Source of the DNA: Chaetoceros tenuissimus
Lineage: Eukaryota > Bacillariophyta > Thalassiosirophyceae > Chaetocerotales > Chaetocerotaceae
Length of the DNA: 64,000 bases
Direction: 5' to 3'
Assembly (NCBI GenBank): GCA_021927905.1
Contig: BLLK01000027.1
Location: 682,001-746,000 of the forward strand
Shown here: piece after piece, positions 41,581-52,168 of the stretch
Position numbering within the stretch: position 1 is the first letter of the stretch
Layout: each line of letters starts with the position of its first letter
Notes under the pieces: generated by a model
Told to the model about the DNA's origin: nothing
Seen by the model: only the letters and a program-made list of their open reading frames with translations
The model's database searches: none
Position numbers and translations under genes: made by a program

Positions 41581-43806
41581 ATGAAACAAGTACAATCCAG
41601 GGAAGAACTGCAAGAAGAAGAAAGTGTCAGTCTATTGATTCCATCTACTTCTCAAAAACAACTTCCAGATCAAAAACGCAGTCAGGCGAAACCATTGTAC
41701 GAGCAGGGAAATAAAACAAAAGGAAACAGTCTATCATACACTGCTATAATGGATGATGATGAGGATGTAATCAGCGAGCATTCTAGACGCTCGCTACGAT
41801 CAAGAGATTCTCGCCATAGAGATGAAGGAGGAATAACTCTTAAAAAAGGACACATTCCTTACTTTATCATTTTCATCTTGGCCATTTCTACCGCAGTGCA
41901 AACGCATCGTCTGAATCAAGCAAGCTCAAATGTTCACCAGGATGGTACTTTTAATCCAAACTACTCAGAATCATCTGCAAATCTTAGAGGTACAGCATCT
42001 ACCAATGTTACTGAAGCAAATGATGAGAAGAGTGATGTTTCTGGTTTCGGACGAAATTCTCCAAGTGACAGTATTATCACAGAAAGTATTTCAGGATTTG
42101 GTAATAGTCCTGGGAGTGGAGAAGTTGATGCGAATTCATTTGGTATCGCAGGAAGTGCGAATACTCAAGCGAATGTAGGAGGAAATTCCGCCTTTGGTGG
42201 CACTTCAGGGTTTACATCAGCTTCATCTGGCACTGGTGATTCTTCTGCCTTTGGTGGCACTTCAGGGTTTACATCAGCTTCAGCCATGACTGGTGGATTT
42301 GGAACTGCTGCATTAGGAGCACAGATGGGATCCACTCCTCAACAGCCGCAATTTGGCACTCAAGGATCAAGTATTGGATCGGCTTATGGACAATCTGCAT
42401 ATGGTCAAATGCAACCTGCATCACAGACCAATTCTTTGATGGGTGCTACTGAAACATATCCTTCGACAGCAAGTAGCACTTTCGGATCAACTCAATCTGG
42501 TTACGGTCAAACATCATCATCTTCTTTCGTAGGAGCTTCTTCGACGGATCCATCATTGGGTACATCAACTCAGACTGGATATGGAACGTCTCAACCAAAC
42601 ATGCTTTCACAACAAGGATTCAATCCTACTGGAACAACACCTGGTGTAAGTAGCACCGGTACTGCTTCATCAAGTGCCTTTGGAAGTGTGACAGGAGCAC
42701 AAATTGGCTCTTCTCTAGAAGCAAGTGCACAAGGTTACACTTCCACTGGTGCATCTACTCCATATGGTGCACAAAATTCATTGATGACTGGAAGTCAAAG
42801 CGTAGCAGTCCAACCAATAAATCCAGCTTTCTTGCAACCAGGAAAGTTACCATCAAAGGACTTGCTAGAACTTTCAAACTTTAAAGACACGTGGGATGAG
42901 AGAGAGGCTATGGATCTCCCAGTATTTTTTAGAACAGGCGCTGAGAGAGACTTTGAACATTTACTTCACTCTTGTCATCGTCTAATTACTGCTTCAGAAC
43001 AAGGAGTAACAAATGGTCACGAGTCAGATCAAAGCATTGGTATTTTCGACATTGTTACAGACAAAGCTAAGCAGCGATTTGTAAATATTGATACATCCAC
43101 TCAGGAAGGTATATCAAGAGCTATTCAATTAGGTTATGCAACATCTGGTTCTCTTGGTCAAATTGTAATCACACCTTATATATACGAAACAAATAGCCTT
43201 CTAGCGCCAAATCCAACTCTTTTGGGTAGATATTTTGCCCTTTTTGCACATCCAGTGGAACGAACTGTTCATATTTATAACAAACTGAAATTGACAGACC
43301 CTGAAGTGTCTATCATGACTTTTGAACAGTACGCAGCAAGTACAAAACTAGAAAATAACTATTTGACTCGAAAATTAGCAAACCTACAAGTTGGAGAATT
43401 AGGAGAAGAGCACATGGAAATCGCTATGGAAGTCATAAGAAGAAAGTTCCTTGTAGGTCTGACAAGGAATAGAGCAGATTCGCTTGTTCGATTCGAGCAG
43501 TTCTTCCAATGGACTTTTAGAATGAATCCAGAGGAGCAACAAAGTTGCATTTCTAGGATCTTAGAGAATATAGATACAGGTGTTGTGCTCCCTGTACAGG
43601 GATCAACAGAATACCAATTGATTGAATTCCAGAATCAATTCGATTTACAATTATATTCATACATTGAATCTCTATTCATTCAACAAGAGCAATTTGTATC
43701 GTTGATACCAAAAGATATTCGTAGCCAAGGTGCTACATGCTGCGAATGCTCACCTGCAACAATTCCACCAGAAGGCTTCCAATGCCCTACTATTGCAACT
43801 CAATAA
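41581..43806 (+). CDS. Type II membrane protein with sulfotransferase-like domain
   Basis: Single exon, 741 residues. A ~90-residue basic/acidic cytosolic head, one membrane helix (~93-107, I-P-Y-F-I-I-F-I-L-A-I-S-T-A), then a ~310-residue Gly/Ser/Thr/Gln-rich stem with S-A-F-G-G-T-S-G-F repeats. The lumenal C-terminal domain (~435-741) resembles Golgi sulfotransferases: a first strand L-P-V-F-F-R-T-G-A-E-R-D-F followed by a helix, and R-Y-F-A-L-F-A-H-P-V-E-R-T-V, which fits the 3'-phosphate-binding R-x-P-x-E-R region. The P-loop K-S-G/G-T of the first motif is replaced by R-T-G-A-E-R, so PAPS binding is doubtful and activity is uncertain. It ends in a Cys-rich tail (C-C-E-C). Families of this plan are abundant in diatoms and usually called sulfotransferase-like. 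Confidence 0.65.
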   Translation: MKQVQSREELQEEESVSLLIPSTSQKQLPDQKRSQAKPLYEQGNKTKGNSLSYTAIMDDDEDVISEHSRRSLRSRDSRHRDEGGITLKKGHIPYFIIFILAISTAVQTHRLNQASSNVHQDGTFNPNYSESSANLRGTASTNVTEANDEKSDVSGFGRNSPSDSIITESISGFGNSPGSGEVDANSFGIAGSANTQANVGGNSAFGGTSGFTSASSGTGDSSAFGGTSGFTSASAMTGGFGTAALGAQMGSTPQQPQFGTQGSSIGSAYGQSAYGQMQPASQTNSLMGATETYPSTASSTFGSTQSGYGQTSSSSFVGASSTDPSLGTSTQTGYGTSQPNMLSQQGFNPTGTTPGVSSTGTASSSAFGSVTGAQIGSSLEASAQGYTSTGASTPYGAQNSLMTGSQSVAVQPINPAFLQPGKLPSKDLLELSNFKDTWDEREAMDLPVFFRTGAERDFEHLLHSCHRLITASEQGVTNGHESDQSIGIFDIVTDKAKQRFVNIDTSTQEGISRAIQLGYATSGSLGQIVITPYIYETNSLLAPNPTLLGRYFALFAHPVERTVHIYNKLKLTDPEVSIMTFEQYAASTKLENNYLTRKLANLQVGELGEEHMEIAMEVIRRKFLVGLTRNRADSLVRFEQFFQWTFRMNPEEQQSCISRILENIDTGVVLPVQGSTEYQLIEFQNQFDLQLYSYIESLFIQQEQFVSLIPKDIRSQGATCCECSPATIPPEGFQCPTIATQ
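42190..42291 (+). repeat. 57-bp tandem duplication in the stem of the sulfotransferase-like gene
   Basis: Copies start at 42190 and 42247, each containing GCCTTTGGTGGCACTTCAGG and encoding A-F-G-G-T-S-G-F-T-S-A-S. The second copy is nearly identical over its first 45 bp. Confidence 0.75.
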
Positions 43807-44185
43807 AAGTAAACTTTACATAATTCACTGCTTTTTGATTTTCAGCTCAGCCTTTCTCTACTAGAAAGCAAAAACAGATAGGAATGGATTTCTGTAAAAA
43901 AGTTTGGATGGCAACATATGCGATGTAATGAATTAAAGAAGCTAATGAAATAAATGAGAAGTTTGTAATTATGAATGAGAAGGAGAGAGAGAAGTGCAAT
44001 GATGATAAGACACCACATAAAACAACAAGAGACACCAGTAGTGATGTCACTGTCTAACACGTAGAAACCCATATGTCAGTTTGTATTTCACCGCGACGGG
44101 ATTTCGACAAGGTATATTTTCACATTTTTCATTGGAAATGGCATGATACATGACGAAAAAGAAATGTCAACTCTCAGAAAATTAA

Positions 44186-44193
44186 TGACGTCA
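44186..44193. promoter_or_regulatory. CRE-type palindrome TGACGTCA
   Basis: Perfect 8-bp palindrome ~700 bp upstream of the HSF start, in the context ATTAATGACGTCATATTTTA. bZIP factors bind this core, and CRE-like TGACGT elements are known from diatom CO2/cAMP-responsive promoters. Another identical copy lies at 53550-53557, between two genes. Confidence 0.4.
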
Positions 44194-44223
44194 TATTTTA
44201 CTCGTTATAAAACATGACAGGTT

Positions 44224-44231
44224 TTCTGGAA
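44224..44231. promoter_or_regulatory. Possible minimal heat-shock element
   Basis: TTCTGGAA is a TTCnnGAA inverted pair of HSF half-sites, 30 bp beyond the TGACGTCA and ~670 bp before the HSF start. A third half-site is only poorly matched, so this may be chance. Confidence 0.25.
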
Positions 44232-44899
44232 ACATCATATTTTGTCGTAGTATTCTCTTTCTATGTTTGCTGACGCTGTTCCCCTAAATTGTTGACTCAG
44301 CGTTTGCATTACGTGAGCTTCATCAAAGGTCTGCCACCGCAGAGAGTCGAGAGAGAAAAGACACGCGAGCCATCTCAGTGTAATCTGACTCCTCTTTCAT
44401 TACTACACAACATCATTTCAATAACACCTATCATACTCTTCCTAAGTATAATATAAACAACATCTGATATCTTCATCATATATTCAGATAGCAGCTGTGA
44501 AAACGATTCACTTTTTTGAAGGCATCAACTTGGAAAGATACTCCGGTCAAAGTGAAACAGAAGAATAAAGAATTCCGATTCAATAAAAGAGTAAGTGTCG
44601 TCTGAGGAATGAATCAGTTTCATTCTCCAAAAATCAAATGTGATACTTTCTACAGCATCTCAATGAGATTATGGTAGCCATAAATATACAGTGAAGGTTG
44701 TGATAAGATAGATTTTTATTGCTTACTATACTTTGACTACGATTACCTTCATACGAAAACAAACTTCAGACCGGCCTTCTCTCTTTTCAGACCTTCTACA
44801 TGCTTCTTCATTTCGATACAAAATCTCACACATTATTTCTTTAACTCTTGAAGTATTATAATAGCATCTATTACAACAAGTCAACTAATTAGGAAAACT

Positions 44900-46634
44900 A
44901 TGTCTACACCAAGACAGTACAATTCACATTCCTCACTCGATACACAAACCACGCAAGCATCGAGCATCATTTACTCAAATATGAAGACAGACCCAAACGC
45001 AGTTAGTTCTTCAGATACTTTAAATACTCAGAATAGCAACAATGGAGCAACAGTTCATAGCGTATCCTCCTCAAGTGGTATGAATACGCCTGCAGTTGTA
45101 CCTTCATCAAATTTTTGTCATAGTTTGTCTACAGCATCTCTGCTGAGCTTGAGCGATCCTATGAATTCACTCATTGCCGATTTCCCTCTTGAAACTTCAC
45201 AAAGTGAGAATACACAACATTACTCAAACAGCAATCAAGCTCAGTATACACCACAACATTCATTTCTACCGAATACATTAATGGCACAACAGGATGACAA
45301 TGCAATTCCTACCACACAATATCAACAATTGAATACATCACTACATTTATCTGATAGTGTTAAACAGCAATTACTTCATTCCCAATTTGATCAAGCTCAA
45401 GCAGCATCAAGCCAAGGTCATCAGACACAAATCGGGCAAGGCAATAACTCAATATCAGAAGAAGCAGTTGCACAAATTGTAACCAATACATCAGTTCCAG
45501 AATTTTTATACCAACTGACTAAAATGCTTACAGACGAACATCGAGATATTATTGAATGGTCAAATGCTAAAATTGAAGTTCACAACCCACACAGACTAGA
45601 AAGTGAGGTTTTGAATAAATATTTTCGCCACAGCAAGTACGCATCATTCCAAAGACAATTGAATTACTTTGGATTTAGAAAGTTGGCAGGAAAAGGGAAA
45701 ATGGCACCATGCTCTTACATCAATGAGAATGCCACCACTGATTTGAGGTCTCTCTTGAGAATGAAGGTAAGCATTAGATATAATTTTTTACATATCTGGA
45801 ATGTTCTCATGTTATTTAACATCGAACTTTTTCTTTTTACAGAGAAAGACAAGTGCGACTACTGGAGGAGGAAAGGAAAAAAGTTGTGACAACACAACCT
45901 CCAAAAGCAAGAAGTCATCGAAGGCTAACGTTGCGAAGAGTTCTAGTAGTTTAGGAGCCAAGACATCGACAGGAATCAATGCAGGAAGAAATGTGTCGAA
46001 GGAATACATTTCGGTTGGACCGGTTGCTACAATAGCCTCAGGAAAAGGCGTGAAACACCAACTGAACGGATTTTTGAGACCACCTGTTACAGGTAGTAAT
46101 GTTTCTACTCAATATTCATCATCAGCCACTACCGTTGCTGAGTCTAAACCATATACTTCCCTCGATCCTTCAGCTTTAGCAAAAGCTGCAGTGGGGAAAG
46201 GAGTGGTACATCACTTCGCTATGAATCAGAATGCTTCTGCTCAAGACAGCACTGGGAGTTCTACCTCTACCAATCCTGGTGTAATGAAGAGGTCTATAAG
46301 CACAGCTTTAGACGGCTTCAAGAAAATCTCGAATGGGAATGGTTTCACATTTTTGGACCCCCAACAACTTGGTATGGACATTGATGACGATGACAATGAC
46401 GATCAAGAGTCCTTGATAAACTCGTATGGAAGTTCCACTAATAGTTCCTCAGGCCACACTGGTAAGAAGAAGAGAATACAAAGGGAGTCTTCTCTTGTTG
46501 CTTTGGCAATGATTCCATCACTTGGGAGCGTTGAGCCTACACCAATATCCGAGCTACAGACTAGCAGCGACAACACTGAAAAGAACAAAAAGCCATCACA
46601 GAGCGAGGTTATGTCATTCATCGATTTTCCTTGA
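44900..46634 (+). CDS. HSF: Heat shock factor (HSF) family transcription factor
   Basis: Two exons, 44900-45766 and 45843-46634, giving 552 residues. The first ~195 residues are Ser/Gln/Asn-rich and disordered. The HSF DNA-binding domain spans ~197-291: [36 protein letters not shown] and Y-F-G-F-R-K. The second and third parts are the helix-turn-helix recognition region and match the HSF consensus. The splice junction is at the end of the domain. No clear coiled-coil trimerisation region follows; the rest is Ser/Lys-rich with an acidic patch. Diatoms carry dozens of HSF genes, most of which do not respond to heat. A nuclear role is inferred. Confidence 0.93.
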
Positions 46635-46840
46635 GGCTAAAGAATGACATCCTTTCATACTTGTATTTTATTTTCTAAAGGGTTTGGAACATGATCATTT
46701 GTGCAGGATGGCTGTTTGGAATCTTTTTGCTTTTGCATTTACACCATATATATAAACTTCCAGAACAATGTTCTACTGTCTATTATTAAAAAGACTATTA
46801 ACTGAAAGTTTTGTTCAGCTATTTATTTTAACTTGTCACC

Positions 46841-48286
46841 TTACTGGAATGCATCGGGCTCATCTACTAATAGGGAGCCACTACTACCCTTAGGATCCTC
46901 GTCATTACCATCGGTATCATCAGTTTCGTCATCGTCGTCTTCGTCATCATCTGATGTATCATCATCAAATTCTACTTCAGTGACCATTCCAAACATGGAT
47001 TGCAATTGCTTCTTTGCATCTAATCGCTTCTTCTCTGCATCAATAAAATATGTCAATAAGTTACATCTTGCCTCATGATTCTCCATTTCCAAGATCTTTT
47101 GAATGGCCAAAGTATTTTCGAGAACAAGAGGCTGGAGCTCAACTGCCATACGCTTCTGTAACTCTTGCACTTCATCTTGAAGAGCAGGTGATAAATCGTT
47201 GAATCCAATGGCAGATGGAAGTTCATTTTCGTCTAATCCCTTTTCTTTCTTAAGAAAGTCTAGGAGTTTCTCCTGAAATTCCATTTGCATTTCATTTTGA
47301 CGTGCCACCAGTCTCTGTTCAATGAATGACTGCCATAAACGAATAGTCTGCCAAAGTCCATTTTCTCCGCTTCCTGAACGAACGGCTAATGAAGAAACTG
47401 AAGCTCTTGTAAATCTCACATCTTCTTCAAGGTCATGCTGCACATTGACAAGTTGTTCAAATGACTTTTTCAGTGACTCTTCAGTCGAAGAAAAAGGCTT
47501 GGACGAAGAGATGGATCCCACAAGTTGCTGATAGATATCACTATTTTCTATGCTTTCATCCATTTGAACGTCAGGAGTATCATCATCTTCCTCGTCGTCA
47601 TCGAGAATAGTACCTTCTACTTTCAAATATGTTTCTCTAGACTCCCAAGCTTCAGGATTCAAAATTTTATGAATTTTCACACGCCTTGTCACACGATGAT
47701 TGCAAATATATTTAATCTGATCCCCAGTCTCCTCACTAACCTCTTTCAAGTCATCAAGATAAAAGATGACACCGATTTCAGCAAAGGTGCCCGGTTTCTC
47801 AGGATGAGACATGGCGACAACAAATCTTTTCGATCCATTCATCAAGATATCCGTATACATTTGTCTATAACGTGGTTCGAAGATATTCAAAACGTGTTCA
47901 GAATTTGGTGTGTAAACGATTCCTCCAAGTGGAAAGAATGGAAGTACCTCCGCCCCATCGCGAACGCCAGAGATGGTATCACTCTTGGAGGACGAAATAC
48001 TTGGCAACCAAAAGATGCTATCTACACCATCTGCCAATGGATCATCTTGGTCATCTTCTTCCTCTTCATCGTCATCGATATCCATGTCCATAGCTTCATC
48101 TGCCATTCGTAGCTTTGAGCTGCTTTGAGAAATTTCATTTCTGCTGGATGATACTCCAATTGTATTCACAAAAGCCATGTGTGTATTGGAAGGAGTGTGG
48201 ATCGAGAAAGAAAATACATTTCCCACAAATGTTGCAAGAATAATACTTCCTAAAACACTAGCGACTGCACTTGTACGAAACTTCAT
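46841..48286 (-). CDS. LON substrate-binding-domain protein, probably plastid
   Basis: Single exon, 481 residues from the ATG at 48286 (a GTG precedes it in frame). Signal peptide residues 1-24 (V-L-G-S-I-I-L-A-T-F-V-G-N-V-F-S) are cut before F-S-I-H-T-P, a diatom plastid-type site. The LON N-terminal (PUA-like) domain follows an acidic stretch: L-P-F-F-P-L-G-G-I-V-Y-T-P, L-N-I-F-E-P-R-Y-R-Q-M-Y and A-E-I-G-V-I-F-Y-L-D-D. An alpha-helical region comes next and a very acidic tail (D-D-D-E-D-D-D-D) ends it. There is no ATPase or protease domain, so it is a stand-alone LON-domain protein like cyanobacterial/plant plastid proteins of unknown function. It is convergent with HSF (206 bp) and divergent from the ankyrin protein. 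Confidence 0.85.
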   Translation of the reverse strand: MKFRTSAVASVLGSIILATFVGNVFSFSIHTPSNTHMAFVNTIGVSSSRNEISQSSSKLRMADEAMDMDIDDDEEEEDDQDDPLADGVDSIFWLPSISSSKSDTISGVRDGAEVLPFFPLGGIVYTPNSEHVLNIFEPRYRQMYTDILMNGSKRFVVAMSHPEKPGTFAEIGVIFYLDDLKEVSEETGDQIKYICNHRVTRRVKIHKILNPEAWESRETYLKVEGTILDDDEEDDDTPDVQMDESIENSDIYQQLVGSISSSKPFSSTEESLKKSFEQLVNVQHDLEEDVRFTRASVSSLAVRSGSGENGLWQTIRLWQSFIEQRLVARQNEMQMEFQEKLLDFLKKEKGLDENELPSAIGFNDLSPALQDEVQELQKRMAVELQPLVLENTLAIQKILEMENHEARCNLLTYFIDAEKKRLDAKKQLQSMFGMVTEVEFDDDTSDDDEDDDDETDDTDGNDEDPKGSSGSLLVDEPDAFQ

Positions 48287-48676
48287 CACTGTTGAATATT
48301 ATTATAAGAATGAATGTGCTGTTTCTATTTTACTACTCCAATATCTTATGCAGAATGAAGAATGAAGAATCTATCTAATGATGCAAAAGATGTTGTGCTG
48401 CTTGATGTTGGATGTGTGGTTTCCTTCCTTATCGTCAGCCCAAAAGAAAAGAGAAACAAAAGGCTAGAAAAGGAAAAGAAGCGAAAATAGCAAGATGGGA
48501 CTAAACCCAGCCGCCCTATTATTATTTTGTGTCAAATTTCTTTTCTCAACGGAAGAGGTTTTGTTCTGCAGGAAAGAATGAGCAGCTATTATCCGAAGCT
48601 TCATCGTAAGCAAAGCAAAGGAGGAGAAACACATTGCCAATTATTTACATGTTCCTACTTCATATAAAATCTGAAA
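48287..48676. promoter_or_regulatory. Shared upstream region of LON-domain and ankyrin/coiled-coil genes
   Basis: 390 bp between divergent starts. It contains a purine-rich tract at 48440-48484 similar to the one upstream of CCT2 and short GAAGAAT repeats near 48352. No clear TATA box. Confidence 0.35.
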
Positions 48677-51460
48677 ATGTTGGAAGCTTTGTTTTCCTTT
48701 AAACCCAAAGAGCAACCAAAGGCAAACGAGGTTGATTACAAAAGTAATCCAACCAAGCTCTTCAAAAGGATTGAAAGCAGGGCCTGGCAAGCAGCAATAG
48801 AACAATTGAATGCAAATCCTATCGAAGCACAAATATGGAATTATAAAACATCACTTGATGGATCCATAAATTGGAAACGGTTGCCAATACACCAAGCATG
48901 CATGAGGAAACCTACAACGAAAATGATTCATTCTCTTTTGAAATTTCATGCAAGTGGTGTGTCTGAAAAAGATAATAAGGGAAGACTTCCTCTTCATTAT
49001 GCATGTGACTGCAGTGCTCCTTTAAAAGTAATTGAATTACTTCTTACATCATTTCCAGAAGCTATTGAGGTCAAAGATTATTTCAACCAAAATCCTTTTC
49101 AAATTGTCATGAGTCAATACTTTCCAGATCCACATGTCATTGCAGCATTGAAAAAGGGTGTAGCATTTTATGAAAATCAACCGGCTCTTGTTAGATCACC
49201 TTCTTCGTCATCAATACATAGGACAAACTCTGCAAGTTCAAATGCAGGTATGTCAGTGTCTGGTATGCAAAATAATAATAATAATTTTACCACGACGGAA
49301 CGATCCAAACCACGAGGGTTACCTCCTGCTCCTCCACCGCCACCAGCAGCACCCATACAATTCCCACTACCACCACCTATACAAACAAGTTATAGTGGGA
49401 TAACGCGACAAACAGCTGCGTCGTCATTAGAAGGAGAGATTGGAAGATTTAGTGAACAATTAGCTAGAAATGTCGACCGAGAAAAGGGAATGCAAAGTAT
49501 CATTCGATCACTAGAAAATGAAGTAAATAGGCTGCGCAATGTTGATGAGGCAAATTTTAGATTACAAGCCGAACTTCGAAAGCTTGAAAATGCACTGAGA
49601 GCCAGTAGTGAAGCAAATGAACGGGCAAGACAAGAGAATATGCATCAAACTAAAGCTTTGGCTGAACTTCGAGGCGCAGATATTGAACTGAAATCTAGGG
49701 GGTTAGAAGATACAATAAACAATTTGCAATTCCAATTACAAGACACTGAATCGCGATATGAGCGTGAGATTCAGACTCTCGAACATCAAAAGGAAATGAT
49801 GAAGCAAGATGCCGAAAAAGAGAAAATAAATGTTCGAAGATTAGAAGACGAAAAGAATAAAATGCAGCTTGAATTACAAAAGATTCAATTCGAAAAGAGT
49901 TCATCTGATGAAATTATCAAAACTATGAGAGAGAAAATAATTGAAATGGGTGAGATGAAGAGACAAATGTCAAGGATCGAGCATGATAAGAGGGATCAAG
50001 AAAAAGACCTTCGGATGGCAGATGAGGAAGTCAGAAGGTTGTCACAAAAGCTTGACAGTATGGATTTAGAAAACAAAAGGCTACGAGAAGAAAGACTCAA
50101 CATTACAAGGATACACGATGAAGCCCATGCTGCAACACAAGAGAAAATGTCAGAAATCTACGAATTAAGGAGACTAAGAGATAGAATGGAGCACGAACAA
50201 AAGATTCAAGAAAAAGCGTTTCTGGAGATATCTATTAAGCTGGATGAAGTAGAGTCAGAAAATAGAAGGCTGATGGAGGAAAGAGATAGTTCCTCCAGAT
50301 TGCACGATGAGATTGAAAATCAAGCTTGCTATATTCATGAACTGGAATCTAAGCTGAATCAGAGAAACGAAGAAATTGAAAAAATGCAAGAAGAAATTTC
50401 ACATATTTCACATCTTCGAAGTATCGACGAAGAGTCTCGTCTTATTGCGACGAAGGAAATGACGAGATTGAGCAAGGAAAATACAGCTTTGAAAGAGACA
50501 ATTGAAAGTGGAACCAAACTCATTTCGGATACTCAAGAATCTAATAAAAAGGAAAAAGAATTGCTGAAAGCAGAAATTGAAATAGAAAAGCAAAATACAG
50601 AAAAAATGTCAAAAATGTATAAGCACATTGAGGAAGAATTGAATGTGACAAAGCAAGCCCTTTCTTTTGGTTCTCAAACAAAGAGTGAAGATGTTCTCCG
50701 CTCAGATATCTGTGAACTGAAGCAAAGTCAGTTAGAAACAAAGAGACAGCTTCAAGTGGCAATTGCTGAGAAAGCAAAATTGGAATTAATAGTGGAGAAC
50801 CTAAAGAGCAACAAATCAAATTCAGACTCATTGGGAAACAATAGCACGAACGAAAATCTCGTGGATACACAAGAAAAACTACGTCACTTGCAAACTGAGA
50901 ATGAAATGCTGCGCGCAATGCTTGAAGACGAACATGGTGATGAATCCGTGGATTCCATCGACGAGCTGGAGCAACGCTTAGCTGCTTTGGAGATGACTAA
51001 AGACGCGGAGATTGCGGTTCTTGTAGAGGAACGAGAAGAACTCAATAATGAAATATCAAAGCTAAATGAAAAGATAGCTTCATTGGAGAAGGAAATTAAA
51101 CAATTAAGAGAAGACCATACGACTCGAAGTGCAGCCATTGAAACATTAAAGGCGAGGAGAGATAGAAAGAAAAAGACGATTGAAGAGAGACTTCGTAATT
51201 ATGAAAATAGGGCTCAAGCGGGATCAGTTCTTTCTACTGATCGTCTGATACCAAAGAATGGTCAAGACGACAATATCTCTATCATTTCAGAAGCTTCGTT
51301 TCGATCTTCTGCTACTTCATCATCTGTTTTGCATACTGCTGTTTCTGAGCTCTCCACAACGCGATCAAAACCAAGAGATCTATTTTTATCACCACAGAAT
51401 TCTGTATCAAGCTTTGGAAAAGGGATAGCGGAGGAGCATAGAGATGACTCTTCGTCCTGA
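48677..51460 (+). CDS. Ankyrin-repeat protein with long coiled coil
   Basis: Single exon, 927 residues. Three or four ankyrin repeats occupy ~66-165: L-P-I-H-Q-A-C-M-R-K-P and G-R-L-P-L-H-Y-A-C-D-C-S-A-P-L are clear, each followed by a helix. A Ser/Asn linker and a Pro-rich stretch (P-P-A-P-P-P-P-P-A-A) at ~215-245 follow. Residues ~255-850 form a nearly continuous Glu/Lys/Arg/Leu heptad region predicted as coiled coil, ~600 residues long. The Ser-rich tail is disordered. There is no motor or catalytic domain. It resembles cytoskeletal or Golgi scaffolds only in general form. The stretch P-L-H-Y-A-C is typical of the diatom ankyrin proteins that pair with HSF-like or kinase genes. Function: scaffold, by inference. 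Confidence 0.78.
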   Translation: MLEALFSFKPKEQPKANEVDYKSNPTKLFKRIESRAWQAAIEQLNANPIEAQIWNYKTSLDGSINWKRLPIHQACMRKPTTKMIHSLLKFHASGVSEKDNKGRLPLHYACDCSAPLKVIELLLTSFPEAIEVKDYFNQNPFQIVMSQYFPDPHVIAALKKGVAFYENQPALVRSPSSSSIHRTNSASSNAGMSVSGMQNNNNNFTTTERSKPRGLPPAPPPPPAAPIQFPLPPPIQTSYSGITRQTAASSLEGEIGRFSEQLARNVDREKGMQSIIRSLENEVNRLRNVDEANFRLQAELRKLENALRASSEANERARQENMHQTKALAELRGADIELKSRGLEDTINNLQFQLQDTESRYEREIQTLEHQKEMMKQDAEKEKINVRRLEDEKNKMQLELQKIQFEKSSSDEIIKTMREKIIEMGEMKRQMSRIEHDKRDQEKDLRMADEEVRRLSQKLDSMDLENKRLREERLNITRIHDEAHAATQEKMSEIYELRRLRDRMEHEQKIQEKAFLEISIKLDEVESENRRLMEERDSSSRLHDEIENQACYIHELESKLNQRNEEIEKMQEEISHISHLRSIDEESRLIATKEMTRLSKENTALKETIESGTKLISDTQESNKKEKELLKAEIEIEKQNTEKMSKMYKHIEEELNVTKQALSFGSQTKSEDVLRSDICELKQSQLETKRQLQVAIAEKAKLELIVENLKSNKSNSDSLGNNSTNENLVDTQEKLRHLQTENEMLRAMLEDEHGDESVDSIDELEQRLAALEMTKDAEIAVLVEEREELNNEISKLNEKIASLEKEIKQLREDHTTRSAAIETLKARRDRKKKTIEERLRNYENRAQAGSVLSTDRLIPKNGQDDNISIISEASFRSSATSSSVLHTAVSELSTTRSKPRDLFLSPQNSVSSFGKGIAEEHRDDSSS

Positions 51461-52168
51461 TTTTCTCGATATAAATACTAATCAGCAAACATAATATTGG
51501 GTATAATCAATTTTTGCTAATATTGGTTCAATAGCTGTAATCCATAAATACAAATCTCAAGGAGAATAGTATAGTTTGGGTTTAGGTTCGGGTGATGTCA
51601 TCAAGAACAATGCTGCGGAGTATAACGTAAACGTGTCCTTGACACGATTGATCTTTACGACCCGACTCAAAAGGAAAAGATACTTTCTGATTAGATACCA
51701 TGCCTTCTTGGCTTCATGTTTGTTCCTAAACTAAAACACTTCACCAATCTTTACAATGGAAACTATTATTTATATTATGCTGCTTGTTCATGTATGTTTT
51801 TGTATTGCCCAGATGATCAAAACAATCTTTATTCTGCACCGACTCGACTCCCAAATTATCTAAATGACTCTTACTCGTGATTTTTGACATCAATATACAT
51901 CGTCGTTGAAACTAACCCTTCTCATTCCAGCCTTGCATTTACCTTATCAAGAAGAGGCATGAAGACATCTTGACATAAACAAATCAAATCAAGATAGCCT
52001 TCTCCAAGCTAGCTGGTGGAACTAGACAGCAAATCTACTTCTACAGAAGATAAACAAATATATCAATCCCAACTAAGCAAATTGAATTGCATCGTTGATA
52101 TCGTTGATCTCATAATAACATTTTCAAAAATTACTTCGACACTCACCATCACAGCACGAAAGAAAAAG
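51461..52168. other. Intergenic, no gene seen
   Basis: 708 bp. An open frame reaches into it from the next gene (from a GTG at 52016), but an ATG appears only at 52169. No RNA gene or repeat noticed. Confidence 0.4.

Larger units (their letters stand above)
43807..44899. promoter_or_regulatory. Upstream region of the HSF gene
   Basis: 1.1 kb without a supportable gene. It ends at the HSF start codon and probably holds its promoter and a long 5' untranslated region, perhaps with an intron (a GT-containing AGAGTAAGTGTCG site lies at 44588-44600). It includes a perfect TGACGTCA and an inverted heat-shock half-site pair, listed separately. Minus-strand frames at 43842-44072 are low-complexity hydrophobic shadows. 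Confidence 0.4.
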
